Positions 10,611 through 21,800 of a stretch of DNA of 64,000 nucleotides are shown in pieces. Below the pieces are notes generated by a model. The model was not told where the DNA came from. It saw only the letters and a program-made list of their open reading frames with translations, and searched no databases. Source of the DNA: Tuctoria greenei (lineage: Eukaryota; Streptophyta; Magnoliopsida; Poales; Poaceae); the NCBI GenBank assembly GCA_036927565.1, contig JAYESD010000001.1, forward strand, positions 1 to 64,000, written 5' to 3'. A program made the position numbers and the translations under genes. Every line of letters starts with the position of its first letter. Position 1 is the first letter of the stretch.

Positions 10611-10699
10611 GCGAGGATATGGTCGACATCTAGAAGGGGTCCGGCTCGGGCGGCTCGCGGGTTGGTGCTAGGGTTTAGAGTCGTGTACGGCGGCTACGC

Positions 10700-11165
10700 T
10701 TTATTTAAATGGTGTAGCATTTGATTTTATTTAAAACGTAGTTTTTTATAAAGAATGATTTAAATTCATTTGTCTTTGATATCGAGCTTGTATGTATATA
10801 TTTTATATGCATTTTTTGATAAACTTTCAAAATATATCAAATTTCGCGTGAATTCAAATATGTCATTCTTTGATTTTAATCAAAACGCAGTTTTCTTCAA
10901 ATGAATAACCGTAAATTCATTATTTTTCGAGAAGCTTGTACTCCATGATAGATATGTCAGAAGCTTGTATTTCATGCTGGATAAATCTTACTCGAGCATA
11001 CAATACATAAAAGTTGAAAAGATTTTAAAGATATCAAATTTTCGCGTGAATTTAAAACAGTTAATAATGGTTTTTCTTCGATATCGAGCTTGTATTTAAT
11101 GTTGTGTACGTAGCCTTATGTAAATTTTGGTAAAATCTCAAAGATATCAAATTTTGGCTAGCATT
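10700..11165. repeat. Diverged copies of the 167-bp repeat
   Basis: AATTCATTTGTCTTTGATAT, ATCGAGCTTGTAT and AAATTTCGCGTGAATTC recur here in the same order and orientation as in the array at 1-1765, roughly 2.5 degraded units. The 9-kb block between the two stretches therefore looks inserted into, or bracketed by, one repeat family. Confidence 0.75.
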
Positions 11166-11479
11166 GCAGCTATGTGGCGATGGTCGACGGCGGTGCTAGT
11201 GGAGTTGTTTGTGCATCTATTGTTGAAGGCGGCGCCGACAAAGGTTGTGGGGTCCTCGACACTAGCAGACCTTGAGGACAATCCCGAGGTCCGATGCGGA
11301 TTCTTGCTGTGTGTCGTAGCGTCGGCGGCGCCGCGATTTCAGGAACTAACGTGATGTTTTGGCCACCGTCTTCATCCCTTCCTTCTCGTTCCTCTCCGAG
11401 ACCACTCGATGACGAGGGATGTAGAACCAGCGTAACCCCGGTTCGGGATCTCCCCACTGTGGACGGTGTGCAGTTCCTC

Positions 11480-12060
11480 TTGACAACCCATTATTTTAAA
11501 ATAACTATATACATATTCATGAAATTTTAATATTGGATAACTGTAAAAAAAATCTTTAATGCATTTTATTCAATAACAATATTTCAAAAATATGTTTATA
11601 GATATTTTAAAATAGGTGTCCAAAAGTGAATGAAACTAAGAAAATTCGGGTAGCAAATTTGCTGTGTTTAGTCACTTTTGAATGGTTATTCTAAAATACT
11701 TAGGGACATATTTAAGAAATGTGGTTATTGAATAAAATGTAGTAAAGATTGTTATCTAAAGTTATTTCAGTATCATCATTTTCTAAATTTGTATTTATGT
11801 ATTTTAAAAGGGTCGTCGTAAAGTGATTGAACTCAGCAAATTTGCATCTGCAGCCCAATTTTGCTGAGTTTTATTCAATTTTGAACGGCTATTTTGAAAT
11901 ACCTAGAGACATATTTTAGAAATATTGTTATTGGATAATTTGTAGTACACATTGTATAATACATTTTTTACAATAACAAAATTTCCAAAATATGTCTCTA
12001 AGTATTTTCAAATAGGCGCCTAAAAGTGAACAAAAACCAGAATTTTTTAGACTGCCACAT
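11480..12060. repeat. Alternating inverted repeats, AT-rich
   Basis: A ~95-bp motif appears alternately in forward and reverse orientation: CAATAACAATATTTCAAAAA at 11571, its complement-like form ending TTATTGAATAAAATG at 11740, again ATTGTTATTGGATAATTTG at 11922, and CAATAACAAAATTTCCAAAA at 11971. Pairs such as CACTTTTGAATGG / CAAAAGTGAATGAA form hairpin arms. The block ends near a CACGTGGCAAG stretch, 260 bp upstream of the HD2 start codon. Confidence 0.7.
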
Positions 12061-12320
12061 GTGTTGCCACGTGGCAAGTCGTCCATACCGAGGATGCTAA
12101 TTTTGCAAAAAAAAAAATCGGATACTATTAATATTAAATAATAAATTAATAATGCTAAAATAAAATAAAAATTCCTACGCGGCTCGCCTCGCCTCGCCTT
12201 TTAAAAGCCTAGCTGAGCCTGTCGTCACACTTCCCTTCACTTCCACGCTGCCTGGCTTGAACCTTAGCCTAGCCTACTCACGTCGCCGCCGCCGTCGTCG
12301 ACGCTTCTCATCCCCCGCCG

Positions 12321-14240
12321 ATGGAGTTCTGGGATAACCTCTCTCACCGTCTCCTCCTCGCTCTCCGTATACTCCCTTGCGATCTCGTAGTGCCCCCTCG
12401 CGATCTGACGCGGTCCTGTAGCGCTTGGGGTACCGTACGTGTTCCTCTTTTAGGAGTAGTATGCTAGGATTATCCATCTTCCCCGTGGGTGCGGTGTGTC
12501 CTATAATACTGTATTGGTTGCGACCCGACCTTTCATTACTACTGTCCTTCGCAAATGACCGTTGATAAAATACAGTACTGGATTATCTAATTGGAGGACC
12601 GAGTCTTGTGCAGGTTTAGAAGTCAAGCCTGGAACGGCTGTCAAGTGTGTGCCTGAAGATGACTACATCCTTCATCTTTCTCAGGTTTGTGTCTGGCATT
12701 CTCTTCATTATCAAGAAACCCCTGATCTTTACATGCTTCATTTTTTTGTTGGCTTCATTTCCTATGCTACTTGATTTCTGCAGGCTGCTCTTGGTGAATC
12801 GAAGAAAGCAAATGATAATGCAGTGATGAATGTCAAAGTTGATGATCAGAAGCTAGCCGTTGGAACCCTCTCAGCTGACAAGTTCCCTCAAATTCAATTT
12901 GATTTGGTCTTTGAGAAAGAGTTTGAATTGTCACACACCTCGAAAGCTGCCAGTGTGTACTTCTCTGGTTACAAGGTTCTCCAGCCAGCTGAGGGAGATG
13001 AATATCCTTAAAAAAAATTCCAATTAATAATATCATGACGTTTGTTGTGCTGTCTTGTTCTCATTTCATTTCTTTTATTTATCTTTGCTGTTGAATATAT
13101 GTTTCCTTGACCTGCTATTTTCCCTTGACACAATGGGGCTTGATTCTGAAGAAGACGAAGGTAATGCATATTAACTCCAACCTCTAGCTAATTTATGTTT
13201 CTGCATTTGGATGAGGACTTAAAGCGATCTGTGTGATTTCAGATGAAGAAGAGGAAGAGATGAACAACCCAGTAATAAAGGAAAATGGTATTTCCTTTCA
13301 CCTGCTATGCTGAATAGTGGGTACTCTTTTGCAAGTATCATTCTCTACTTGATGAGTAGTATGTCTGAATCATATCTGCTTGTTTCTCAAGGCAAAGCTC
13401 AAGAAAAGGAGAAGCAGAAAGGTGGGAAGGCAGGTGCTGCAGTTTCAAAAGCAAATGCTATGGCCGAAAAGACAAAGAACAATGATGACAGCAATGAGGA
13501 TGAGACACATGATTCAGATGAGGATGATGGTTTATCTTCCGAGGAGGGTGATGATGATGTGAGTTTAAGCATGATAAAATGGTTTATGCTTCCATGTAGA
13601 TTAAAGGGTAGTTGATGACCTTTGTATTGACCTAGGGTTCAAGTGATGAGGATGATTCTAGTGAAGATGATGATAATGAGGAGAGTGACGAGGAAGAAAC
13701 TCCTAAGAAGGTATGTGCCTGTAGGATTTACCCTGTTGTTCACTTCATTTATTTGTTCTGATCAGGAATTGTTTTGCAGCCAGAGGCAGGCAAGAAGAGA
13801 GTGGCTGAAAATGCTTTAAAAACACCTGCTTCTGATAAGAAAGTTAAGGTTGTCACACCATCAGGCCAGAAGACAGGTTTGTAGTTGCGGTTTCTGCTAG
13901 CAGTAGGAATTGCGATGGGATGTGTTATGATATGAATTTGTATTTCACATTTTGTTAATTAGGTGGCAAGAAGGTCACCCATGTGGCGACTCCACACCCA
14001 GCAAAGCAGGCAAGCAAGGCCCCTGCAAACAATGAAATGTCGAAGCCCCCAAAATCTGGAGGGTCCACATGCAAATCGTGCAGCAAGTAAGTTGATGCAA
14101 AAAAAAAAAAAAAAAAAACCTTCAGTCAGCAACAGTTCGTTCAAATCTAATGTGAGGTTAACTGGCTTCGTTGGTTTTTCTTTAGGACATTCAACAGTGA
14201 AATGGCTCTGCAGGCTCATGCCAAGGCGAAGAAGCATTGA
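12321..14240 (+). CDS. HDT1: HD2-type histone deacetylase (plant nucleolar HDT)
   Basis: Plant-specific HD2 histone deacetylase/histone-binding protein acting in the nucleolus and in gene repression. It starts MEFW, continues LEVKPGTAVKCVPEDDYILH and IQFDLVFEKEFELSHTSKAA (nucleoplasmin-like N domain), then acidic Glu/Asp runs, a basic region, and a C-terminal C2H2 finger (CKSCSKTFNSEMALQAHAKA then KKH). Exons: 12321-12333 (or 12429), 12614-12684, 12784-13001, 13132-13160, 13243-13287, 13392-13558, 13636-13710, 13780-13876, 13963-14086, 14186-14240. With the short first exon the protein is 297 residues, the family's usual size. Two splice oddities: the expected first donor reads ATAACC instead of GTAACC, and intron 3 (13002-13131) is of AT-AC type. 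A canonical donor at 12430 would stay in frame but insert 32 residues after MEFW. Probably expressed, but the start exon needs RNA evidence. Confidence 0.9.
13002..13131 (+). other. Probable U12-type AT-AC intron in HDT
   Basis: The intron begins ATATCCTT, the exact core of the U12 5' splice site. It contains TTCCTTGACC at 13103-13112, matching the U12 branch consensus, with the branch A at 13110, 21 nt before the end. It terminates in AC. Splicing here joins GA to AATG to give the family peptide GDEMGLDSEEDE; GT-AG alternatives do not keep the frame. Confidence 0.8.
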
Positions 14241-15054
14241 GGGACCTGTCAGTTAGCATGCTTTTACTAAGGTCTTAACCTGAAAAAAGAGGGGAAGTTG
14301 TGCGCGTAGCAGACTATGTTATCTAGAGCAGTTTACCAGTGGTGGTTATGTGATGTGTCAGATACCTGAATGGAAATTCGATGAAAAACTAAGGTGTTTG
14401 GTGAATTGGTTGGGTCACCATTTCTATGATTATTTTTCCATGATTTAGTAGCCAGGTTGTCTTAATTCTGTTTGGTGCCTGCATGGTGATTCAGTGGGGC
14501 TCAGGCCGTGCTCACAGTCACTGAGGTGACTGGGCCTGGTAAGCAGGTCAATGGTGTAATTTGGTTGGTTTGAGAATTTTTGTGGAAGATGGATGAATCC
14601 AGTTACAGTTGCTACGAGATCCACGTCGTCTCGTCAGGAACCTAACCTTGCGGCACCCGATGTTGGCGTTCCATTGCAGTTGTCTGACTTATGTATATTG
14701 TATTTTATTGAAGTTGGTTAGTGTCAGTTTACACTAACGACATCTGCATAATAATAAAATCAAAGAGATGTTAGTATGACATGGGACTGTAGAAGAACTT
14801 CGGGTGATGATACATTTTGTTCATTAGTAATCAACGGTTAACTCTGATGATTTTGTGTTACATTGACAGGACTCTGCTGGAACAGTCAGGCAGCTGGACA
14901 GGGCTCGATCGGTAGGTAACTGCATGCGTACATACAGTTATTATTGGATGAAAAGGCCGATGAATGAAAGCGGCCAGATGAATTGATCAGAGATCAAGCT
15001 TTTCGTTATCGGCGGCAATCACTGGAATAGGACATGACGATCCGTACGGAGATG
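14241..15054. other. HDT 3' region to MUTE 3' region (convergent)
   Basis: Probable 3' UTRs of the two convergent genes. No open frame, MITE or RNA gene seen. Confidence 0.5.
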
Positions 15055-15910
15055 TTATATGGCCATGGCTGCAGGTGAGTCGTACATTATGCTGAGACCA
15101 TCCTGCTGTTCCAGCTCCGCCTGCTGGGCGAAGGTCTGCTGGACCTCGTAGGCAAGATCCTCAACACTGAGCTGGCACTCGAGCCCAATCTGCATTCATG
15201 CAACAAACATTTGTTGTTATTACCTTAATTAGAGTATAGTAATACACTAATTAAGAAGGCAGTACGTAGATAGACGGATGGTTTAAATTTAATTACGTAC
15301 TCCCTCCTTCCCATATTAATTGTCGTTTAGGACAAAGATTTTAGTTCATTTTGAACTAAAATTGTTGTCATAAACGACAAATAATATGGAAAGGAGAGAG
15401 TACCTTGAGGATGAATGAATGGAGCACGGTGTCGTCCATGGTGCTGATGTTGAGGTGGAGCACCTCCAGGTGGAGGGCCTCGAGCACGGCGATCATCCTG
15501 CAGAGGGCGTGCCCGGGAATGCGCCTGGAGAGCGTCCGAAGCAGGACGTTGGAGCCGCAGATCTTGGCCTCGACGTCGGCCACGGGGGAGTTGCAGCAGG
15601 CGGCGAGCTCCTTGATGACGATGGCGGCGCCGGTGGGGGACGGCGTGGAGCCGGCGCTGGCGAGGAGGGATGATCGCGGGCTGGGCGTGGGACTGCTGCT
15701 GGTGCTGAAGCTGCCGCTGCTGCGGCGCTTCCTCCTGGCCTCCAGGGACTCGAGCACCTGCTGCAGCTCCCTGATGAAGTCGATGGCGCCGCCGATGATG
15801 GAAGCCTGGTCGCCCCGCTTGATGTACAAGGCCGGCGTCAGAGAGCGGAGCACCTTGAGGTGTTCGTTCATCTGCCGCCGCCGGTTACGCTCCACCGCGA
15901 TGTGCGACAT
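15055..15910 (-). CDS. MUTE: MUTE, stomatal-lineage bHLH transcription factor
   Basis: bHLH factor controlling the terminal steps of stomatal precursor fate; in grasses it also acts in subsidiary-cell recruitment. The protein opens with MSHIAVERNRRRQMNEHLKV, the MUTE hallmark in which the bHLH lies at the very N-terminus, including the H-E-R DNA contacts. The helix-loop-helix follows (SLTPALYIKRGDQASIIGGA), then a Ser-rich linker and the C-terminal ACT-like domain (VEAKICGSNVLLRTLSRRIP, LEVLHLNIS). Exons 15404-15910 and 15055-15189 give 213 residues. The intron contains a Stowaway MITE that abuts the splice donor. The start is fixed by conservation of MSHIAVERN. Confidence 0.95.
15298..15402. 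mobile_element. Stowaway-like MITE in the MUTE intron
   Basis: TACTCCCTCC... ...GGAGAGAGTA with ~100 bp of imperfect palindrome (GTCGTTTAGGACAAAGATTT / TCATAAACGAC) and a TA target duplication. The right-hand TA provides the T and A of the GTA donor used by MUTE exon 1. Confidence 0.85.
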
Positions 15911-16978
15911 TATTATTGTACGTACTACTACACTACGCGCGCGTATTATATTAGACCTGCTGGCTTGAATCGATCGATCTATATCGATGATCCGGCCTCA
16001 GCCCTATAATTCTCACTGCCCGGCCCGGGAGACGATGATATATAGACGATGATGCATGCATGGGCATGGGTCGTAATTAAGTAATGGTCGTCTCTCCTGC
16101 ATGCAATGCATTCCCATGGATTACGACGTGGGGTCCACGTACGCATGCACGGGCGTGTGTCGTATGTGTGATCGTCTTATATGGGATCTCGGATCGGATC
16201 GGATCGGATGGCGCGCGATGCAGCAATATATAAGCTGCACTATAATAATGCTCACCGTGGCCGTGCGTGACCGTGGCGCCGTCGTGCACACGGCCGGCGC
16301 AGCTAGAGCTTATGAGTCGATCGTACGTAGCTGGATAAAATATAAGTGGATCGATCGTGAGACATGGCGGCATGCATCAATGGGCACGGGCACGGCTTAA
16401 TTTGCAGGCATGACTAGCAATTGTGCGGCACATCTAGCTAGGCCCTATCGTACTGTATACTATTTCATTTTTTGTAAGAAAAAATACAGTAGTATTGCTA
16501 AGCTCATCTGATGCATGAGGGCATGCAGCAGCGTCTTGAAATTAATTTACTCGATCGAGCGCATACGCCCCCCCGTGCGCCGCATTTACTCATAACCCGT
16601 GCCTACCATTTACTTCATTCTATTCTATTATATGTTATGCAGTCATTTCTTTTTTTAAAAAAAAAAAAGAAAAATTCCACTATTAGCTCATTGCGTTGCG
16701 TCGTCCTAGAATAATAAATGATTAATCTCCATTATCATCTTAACAGGAAAAAGAAAAAGGCAGTATGATTGGAGAGAGTGCGGTGGCGCCAAGGAGTGCT
16801 GCTGGTGGACGGACGGATGGGGCCCAAGCCAGGTTGATTCCAGCTCAAAAAAGTTGTGTGCTTTGGTTGGGAAGAAAGTCTCTTGTTTCTCCCCCACCGC
16901 CCCTAGCTAGCTACCTTCTCCTCCATTCCATTGGAATCGATTCGATTTCTCTCACCGGCCGCATCGCTGCTGCCGTTC
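15911..16978. other. Divergent intergenic region MUTE / reticulon
   Basis: About 1.07 kb between two divergent start codons, so it should hold both promoters. It carries a short (GGATC)n run near 16190 and several ATCGATCGAT and TGCATGCAT palindromes. I see no convincing ORF. Confidence 0.4.
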
Positions 16979-18023
16979 ATGGATCAAGGCACCGCCACCA
17001 CCGCCGGCGTCAGCGACACATCTCTCGTCGGAGAAATCGGTATGTACGCGCGGTCTCACTCTCTCTCCCTCACACACACACTCGGCGGTCGGCGTCGTCT
17101 TAAAGCAAATTAAATCGGATTGAGATGATGATGATGATGCAGCTTGGGACGTGGTGCTGTGGCGTCGCGGCCGGGCCGACCTCAGCGCCTGCCTGCTGGC
17201 GACCACCGTCTCCTCTTGGCTGCTCTTCTTCGGCTTCGGCGGCGCCGCCTACACGCTGCTGTCCCTCACCTCCACCGTGCTGCTCCTCCTCCTCACCGTC
17301 CTCTTCCTATGGGCAAAGGCAGCACGCCTGCTCAACAGGTACTAGTACTTAATTTACGGTTCGATTGAATTTCATTTATGCTTATTGCTACTCCCTCCTT
17401 ATCTTTTTAATTGACGTTCAGACACAAATCTTAGTTCATTTTTAGTTCAAAATCTTGTCTGAAACGTCAAATAAAAGAATAAGGAGGGAGTACTAATTAA
17501 AACGAATTAACGGAATGAGATGATGCAGGCCGGAGCCACCTATTCCTCAGATACGTGTTTCACGGCAGGCTATTGATCAAGCGGCAGCACTGCTGCACTC
17601 TGGTCTCAACACACTCTTCGCTGCCTTCCATGATATAGCTCTCGGCAAGGACTCGCTTCTTTTCTGCCGAGTCTTCCTCTGCCTATGGATCATCTCTATC
17701 CTTGGCAGCCTTCTTACCGATTTCCCTACTTTCTGCTACACATGTAAGCTTTTAATTCTCGCTCCATCATCAGTTAATTAACTGCTGATGTATGCATCGA
17801 TCTATTCACAATCATATATCCTAAATGAAATAAGTAATGCGCAGGTGTCGTCGCTGTTCTGACCATCCCAGCATTGTACCAGAAATACCAAGAATGCGTC
17901 GACAGGTACATGAGGTTTGCTTACATGAACCTGCACATGTACGAGACGGTGTACGAGAGATTCTCAATGAAATGCTTCGTCAGTGTCAGAGATTGGGTCG
18001 TAGAGGTACTCAAGGATCCATGA
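16979..18023 (+). CDS. Reticulon-like protein (RTNLB)
   Basis: Endoplasmic-reticulum membrane-shaping protein. Exons 16979-17039, 17143-17338, 17529-17743 and 17845-18023 join in frame to 216 residues. After a short N-terminus (MDQGTATTAGVSDTSLVGEI) comes the reticulon homology domain: AWDVVLWRRGRADLSACLLA, a first hydrophobic hairpin (WLLFFGFGGAAYTLLSLTST, LLLLLTVLFLWAKAARLLNR), a hydrophilic loop, a second hairpin (LFCRVFLCLWIISILGSLLT) and the terminal VVAVLTIPALYQKYQECVDR segment. Most plant RTNLBs are of this size. It is closest to the short-N-terminus group. Intron 2 carries a Stowaway MITE. The start is the first ATG giving a reticulon-type N-terminus. Confidence 0.88.
17389..17492. 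mobile_element. Stowaway-like MITE in a reticulon intron
   Basis: TACTCCCTCCTTATCTTTTT at the left pairs with AATAAGGAGGGAGTA at the right. The inner arms are GACGTTCAGACACAAATCTT and TTGTCTGAAACGTC. It lies wholly within intron 2. Confidence 0.85.
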
Positions 18024-18861
18024 TCTGATATTGCTTCTCCCTTTCTTTTTTTTTTAGATCTCTTTTGGTTGGTTGGTTGGTTGTTTTTTCTCGTACTATG
18101 TTGAGCATAGCAAACTCCTAAGGAATCGTCCGGAATTGTTGTTGATTGTTGCTGAGGATTGATTGATTGTTTTCTTTTCTCTTCTTTTCTCTTCTTCTTT
18201 TCTCTTCTTTTTGGAGGTGGCTTGCTTGTTTTCTTTTTAATTTAGAGTGCAATACTGATACAGGCAGGTTCGTTTCAGTACTGTCCGAGAAAGATGTTTG
18301 TAACATTTAAATCTGCACAGAAAGGAGAAAAAAAAATAAGTAAATACCATTCTTGTTGGGTATCCCTGACCGATTGCAACTCATTCCTATTGTAATCATG
18401 TCTATATATACGATTATGTGCACCTTTAGAGGAAGAAATGAGCTTGTTATGGGTTTCGCGGGAGACAGACGCAGGAAGCATCGATAGCTGATGCTGAGCT
18501 GAAACGAGCATTCCACCAGCAATGCTTTGACCGCACGGGCTCCATACATGGAACTGCTAGTATAATTTAGGCAGTACCAGGCCAAAAAACCAACCAACAA
18601 GCCTCATAGGTTTGTTGCTACATGATCCATAAGCTTACGCTAGCTTCAACCAAAGTTCTACTAGCTTGTTCAAACACAAACACTGCACTAACAAGGACAA
18701 GGTCACTACACAAACCCACGACGCAACAGAAGAACCAGTTGTGCGACATCCAGAGTTTCAAGTTGCAACTTGCAGGGAGGGCAGGTATATATACACCAAT
18801 ACTACCTGACAAAAGTTCAAAAGCTCCGCCAACAACCGGACCCAGTACGCTCAGCTCAGCA
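18024..18861. other. Convergent 3' regions of reticulon and AGO
   Basis: Pyrimidine-rich plus strand (CTTTTCTCTTCTTTTC near 18175) and probable 3' UTRs. The overlapping short open frames at 18622-18969 are antisense to AGO's 3' end and are not genes. Confidence 0.45.
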
Positions 18862-21800
18862 TCAGCAGAAGAACATGGAACTCCTGACTTTCTTATGCAG
18901 CCGAGGCAGCTCCGGCACAGGAATGCTGCCCACGGACGTATGGCCTCCTTGGCTCGACGATGTCTCTGACATCTCCTCAAACTTGATGAAGGCGCCAACC
19001 TGGGCGGCAGCAAGATGCGCATAGCAAATCGGAGCAACTGCAACCAAATACAAACAAGTACACAGCCGTAATTCGATGGAAAGAATGATAAGCCCAACTA
19101 GAACAAAATGGAAAGCTGTAAAAAGCAACGTGCCTACTGATATTGCAGTAGTGCTCCTTTGATACCTGAAAGACCACAGCGACAAGTTAGAATGAATGTA
19201 CATAACATACAACATGTTGTCAGGGTGAGATGTTCCACAGTTTCTCACGTACACATATGAGAGTGAATGAACAAGCTCCTGCATGTCGTCAGCAGAGAAA
19301 CCTATCTCATCGTGTAAAACATGATAATGTGTTGGCCTCGATGTTCCCTGGTACAAACAAAAACACCAGCACTTTAAAAATGCAAGACAAAGCAAGCAGA
19401 AGAACTGCAAACTACCGCAACATTTGGTATCAAGAAAATGTAGATAACTTACAATCATTCCAGCATGTGCACACATGTAGAAGTCAAAATTCCTAGGATG
19501 ACAGACTTTGTTGTCCACAACAGTACCTACCAAGTGACATGAATGTTTATTCGTAACATGATCTCACATGAAACTTCCAGTTCACATATATGATAAATGT
19601 GACCAACATGGAAGGCAGGAATCTCTGTTAATTGATTAGAAATACAAGTTACCTGGAGGAACATTATCTGGAGATCCTGTCTGAAAAAACTTGGTATGGT
19701 GATTTTTCTGAGCAACAATTACTGTGAACTTGGGTGACCACTTCTCGTCAAGAAACTTGCACGCCTGCAGTAATTAAAAGGTTATGAAATAATTCTGTGC
19801 AGTGGGAAATAATTACTCAGCCTACTCCAACTTGCTTGGGACTAAAAGGATTTGGTGGTGGTGACTAGTGAGTACACGAGTTGGACGTGAGCTAAACAAA
19901 TATAGAAGAAATAAAATATACACACTACCTCAATGATCTGATCCAGTTCGATGTTTATGACCTGGGTGAATTGGCTTTCACTAACTCCATCCCTAAAAGA
20001 CAATTATTATGTTATAGTGGTTCAGAAAGTAATAATTATCCATTTCAGTAAAGAATACATCAGATATTCCATTGCAAGATTCACTTTTTTCTTTCTAAAC
20101 AGTAACTCCAGAACTACAAACCTGAAAATAATAACATGATCCGGTTTCCGCTTTCCAGAACTAGTGTAAAAGTCGATCAATGATTCCCTGAAAACCCATG
20201 TACCAATATAAGCATCTCGATCGAAAGGCACCATGAAGAAAAGCACACCATACATGATAAACATAAAGTCACGTTAAGACAAGGTCTCTTACTGAATGAG
20301 GCCATCATCTTCTGCTCCCCGCGGCTTAAACAAGGAGGATATCATTTCTAGCTTGGGGGACTGGGTGTGAACTGATGCTCTATACTTCGAGATGAGAGGC
20401 CATTGCCGAGAGCTAACAACCTAAAACAAAGACAAACGGCACAATAATGAGTTATTAGCACAGACAGGCGGCGAAAGCAAAATAATGCAAAAATGTGGAT
20501 GTTCCATGTGAGCCACTATCAGACTGGAATTGTGTGAGAAAAGGTACATTTGCCATACCGCGGCAATGGAAGGTCTATCAGACTGCCCAGGTTGTCCGTG
20601 TGATACATCCATACCCAAGATGATGGTAGGTACTTTTGAGACATGCGGTATCGAAGGGGATGCTTCAACATGCAGGAAGGAGTTCATTCCACCAAGCTGG
20701 TTAACAATAGGAAATCAGCAGTTCCATGAGCACATTAATGTACAATATGACCCGAGAAAATAGGACATGTCCAAACCTTGGCATTTATCTTCATAAGCAA
20801 ATTAAGTAGGTATGGATCATTGACCCTTGCTGGAGCCAGACATTGTGTGACGATACCAAATTCAGCCAGGCACTTCCTCTTCCAAGGACCTGTTTTGAAA
20901 CAAAAAGAAAAGGTATCACTCAAAAATAATATTAAACTTATATGGAAGGGTAACTATTACCCAAATATGAACCAACCGTAAACTTCACAATTCTTCCTCT
21001 CGGGCAGAAGGCATAAAAGGAACTTGGGGGGAGCTTCAGAAAATTTCAATTTTATCTGCTCAAACATATCATCCACTCTTCTCGACACAGGTGCACGCCT
21101 CATAGAGGGGTTCTCTTCAATCACATGTAAAGGTCCATCCATTTGCTGCAAAAGATTTGAGTAAAGAACAGAAATCTGTGGCAATAAAAGACTCGCGTAA
21201 AGTTAAACATACAATCCCCTTTGCAGATGCATTCCTCATCAGGTCACGAATAAGATTCCTAACATCACAGCGTGCAGAGAAATTAACAGCCGCCCAGTTA
21301 TCCACAGTGCAAGTTTGGATTAGCTTCTGAAAATGGAGGGAAAGAATCGGCAAAACATCAGAAAGATAGATCATTCCTTTGTGATAAAAATGTACTAGCG
21401 GTGATACAAAGATAAGCAGCATACCGACCTTATTGGTAAAATTCCACCGTCCATTTCGTGGAAAGATATCTTCACCATTACCCGCTTTCAGCTACACGGC
21501 ATAAAATATACCTAGACCGGTTTAGCTCATACAACGACACCAATAAAATGTTGTGCATATGAAAATATCTAATTTCAGGAACTGAGTCTAGCCCAGTTGG
21601 TTAAGGGTGTGCATGTAGATCCTGACCCCCCAAGTTCGAGATCTGTCCGGTGCGAATTGGGGTGCCTTAAGAACTTATCTAAAAGCCACCGACATCCTCC
21701 TAGGTTGGTCAAGTTTTTCTCTTCTAAAAAAGTAAGTTCGGAAAATTGTCACCAACCTTTGGGGCTTGCAGGACCCTTCCATCAACTTGAGTAAAATTTG

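Noticed and set aside
11127..11530. Open frames between the two repeat blocks
   Set aside because: Three overlapping frames on opposite strands, none with a recognisable motif or clean splice sites; possibly a captured gene fragment but unsupported.
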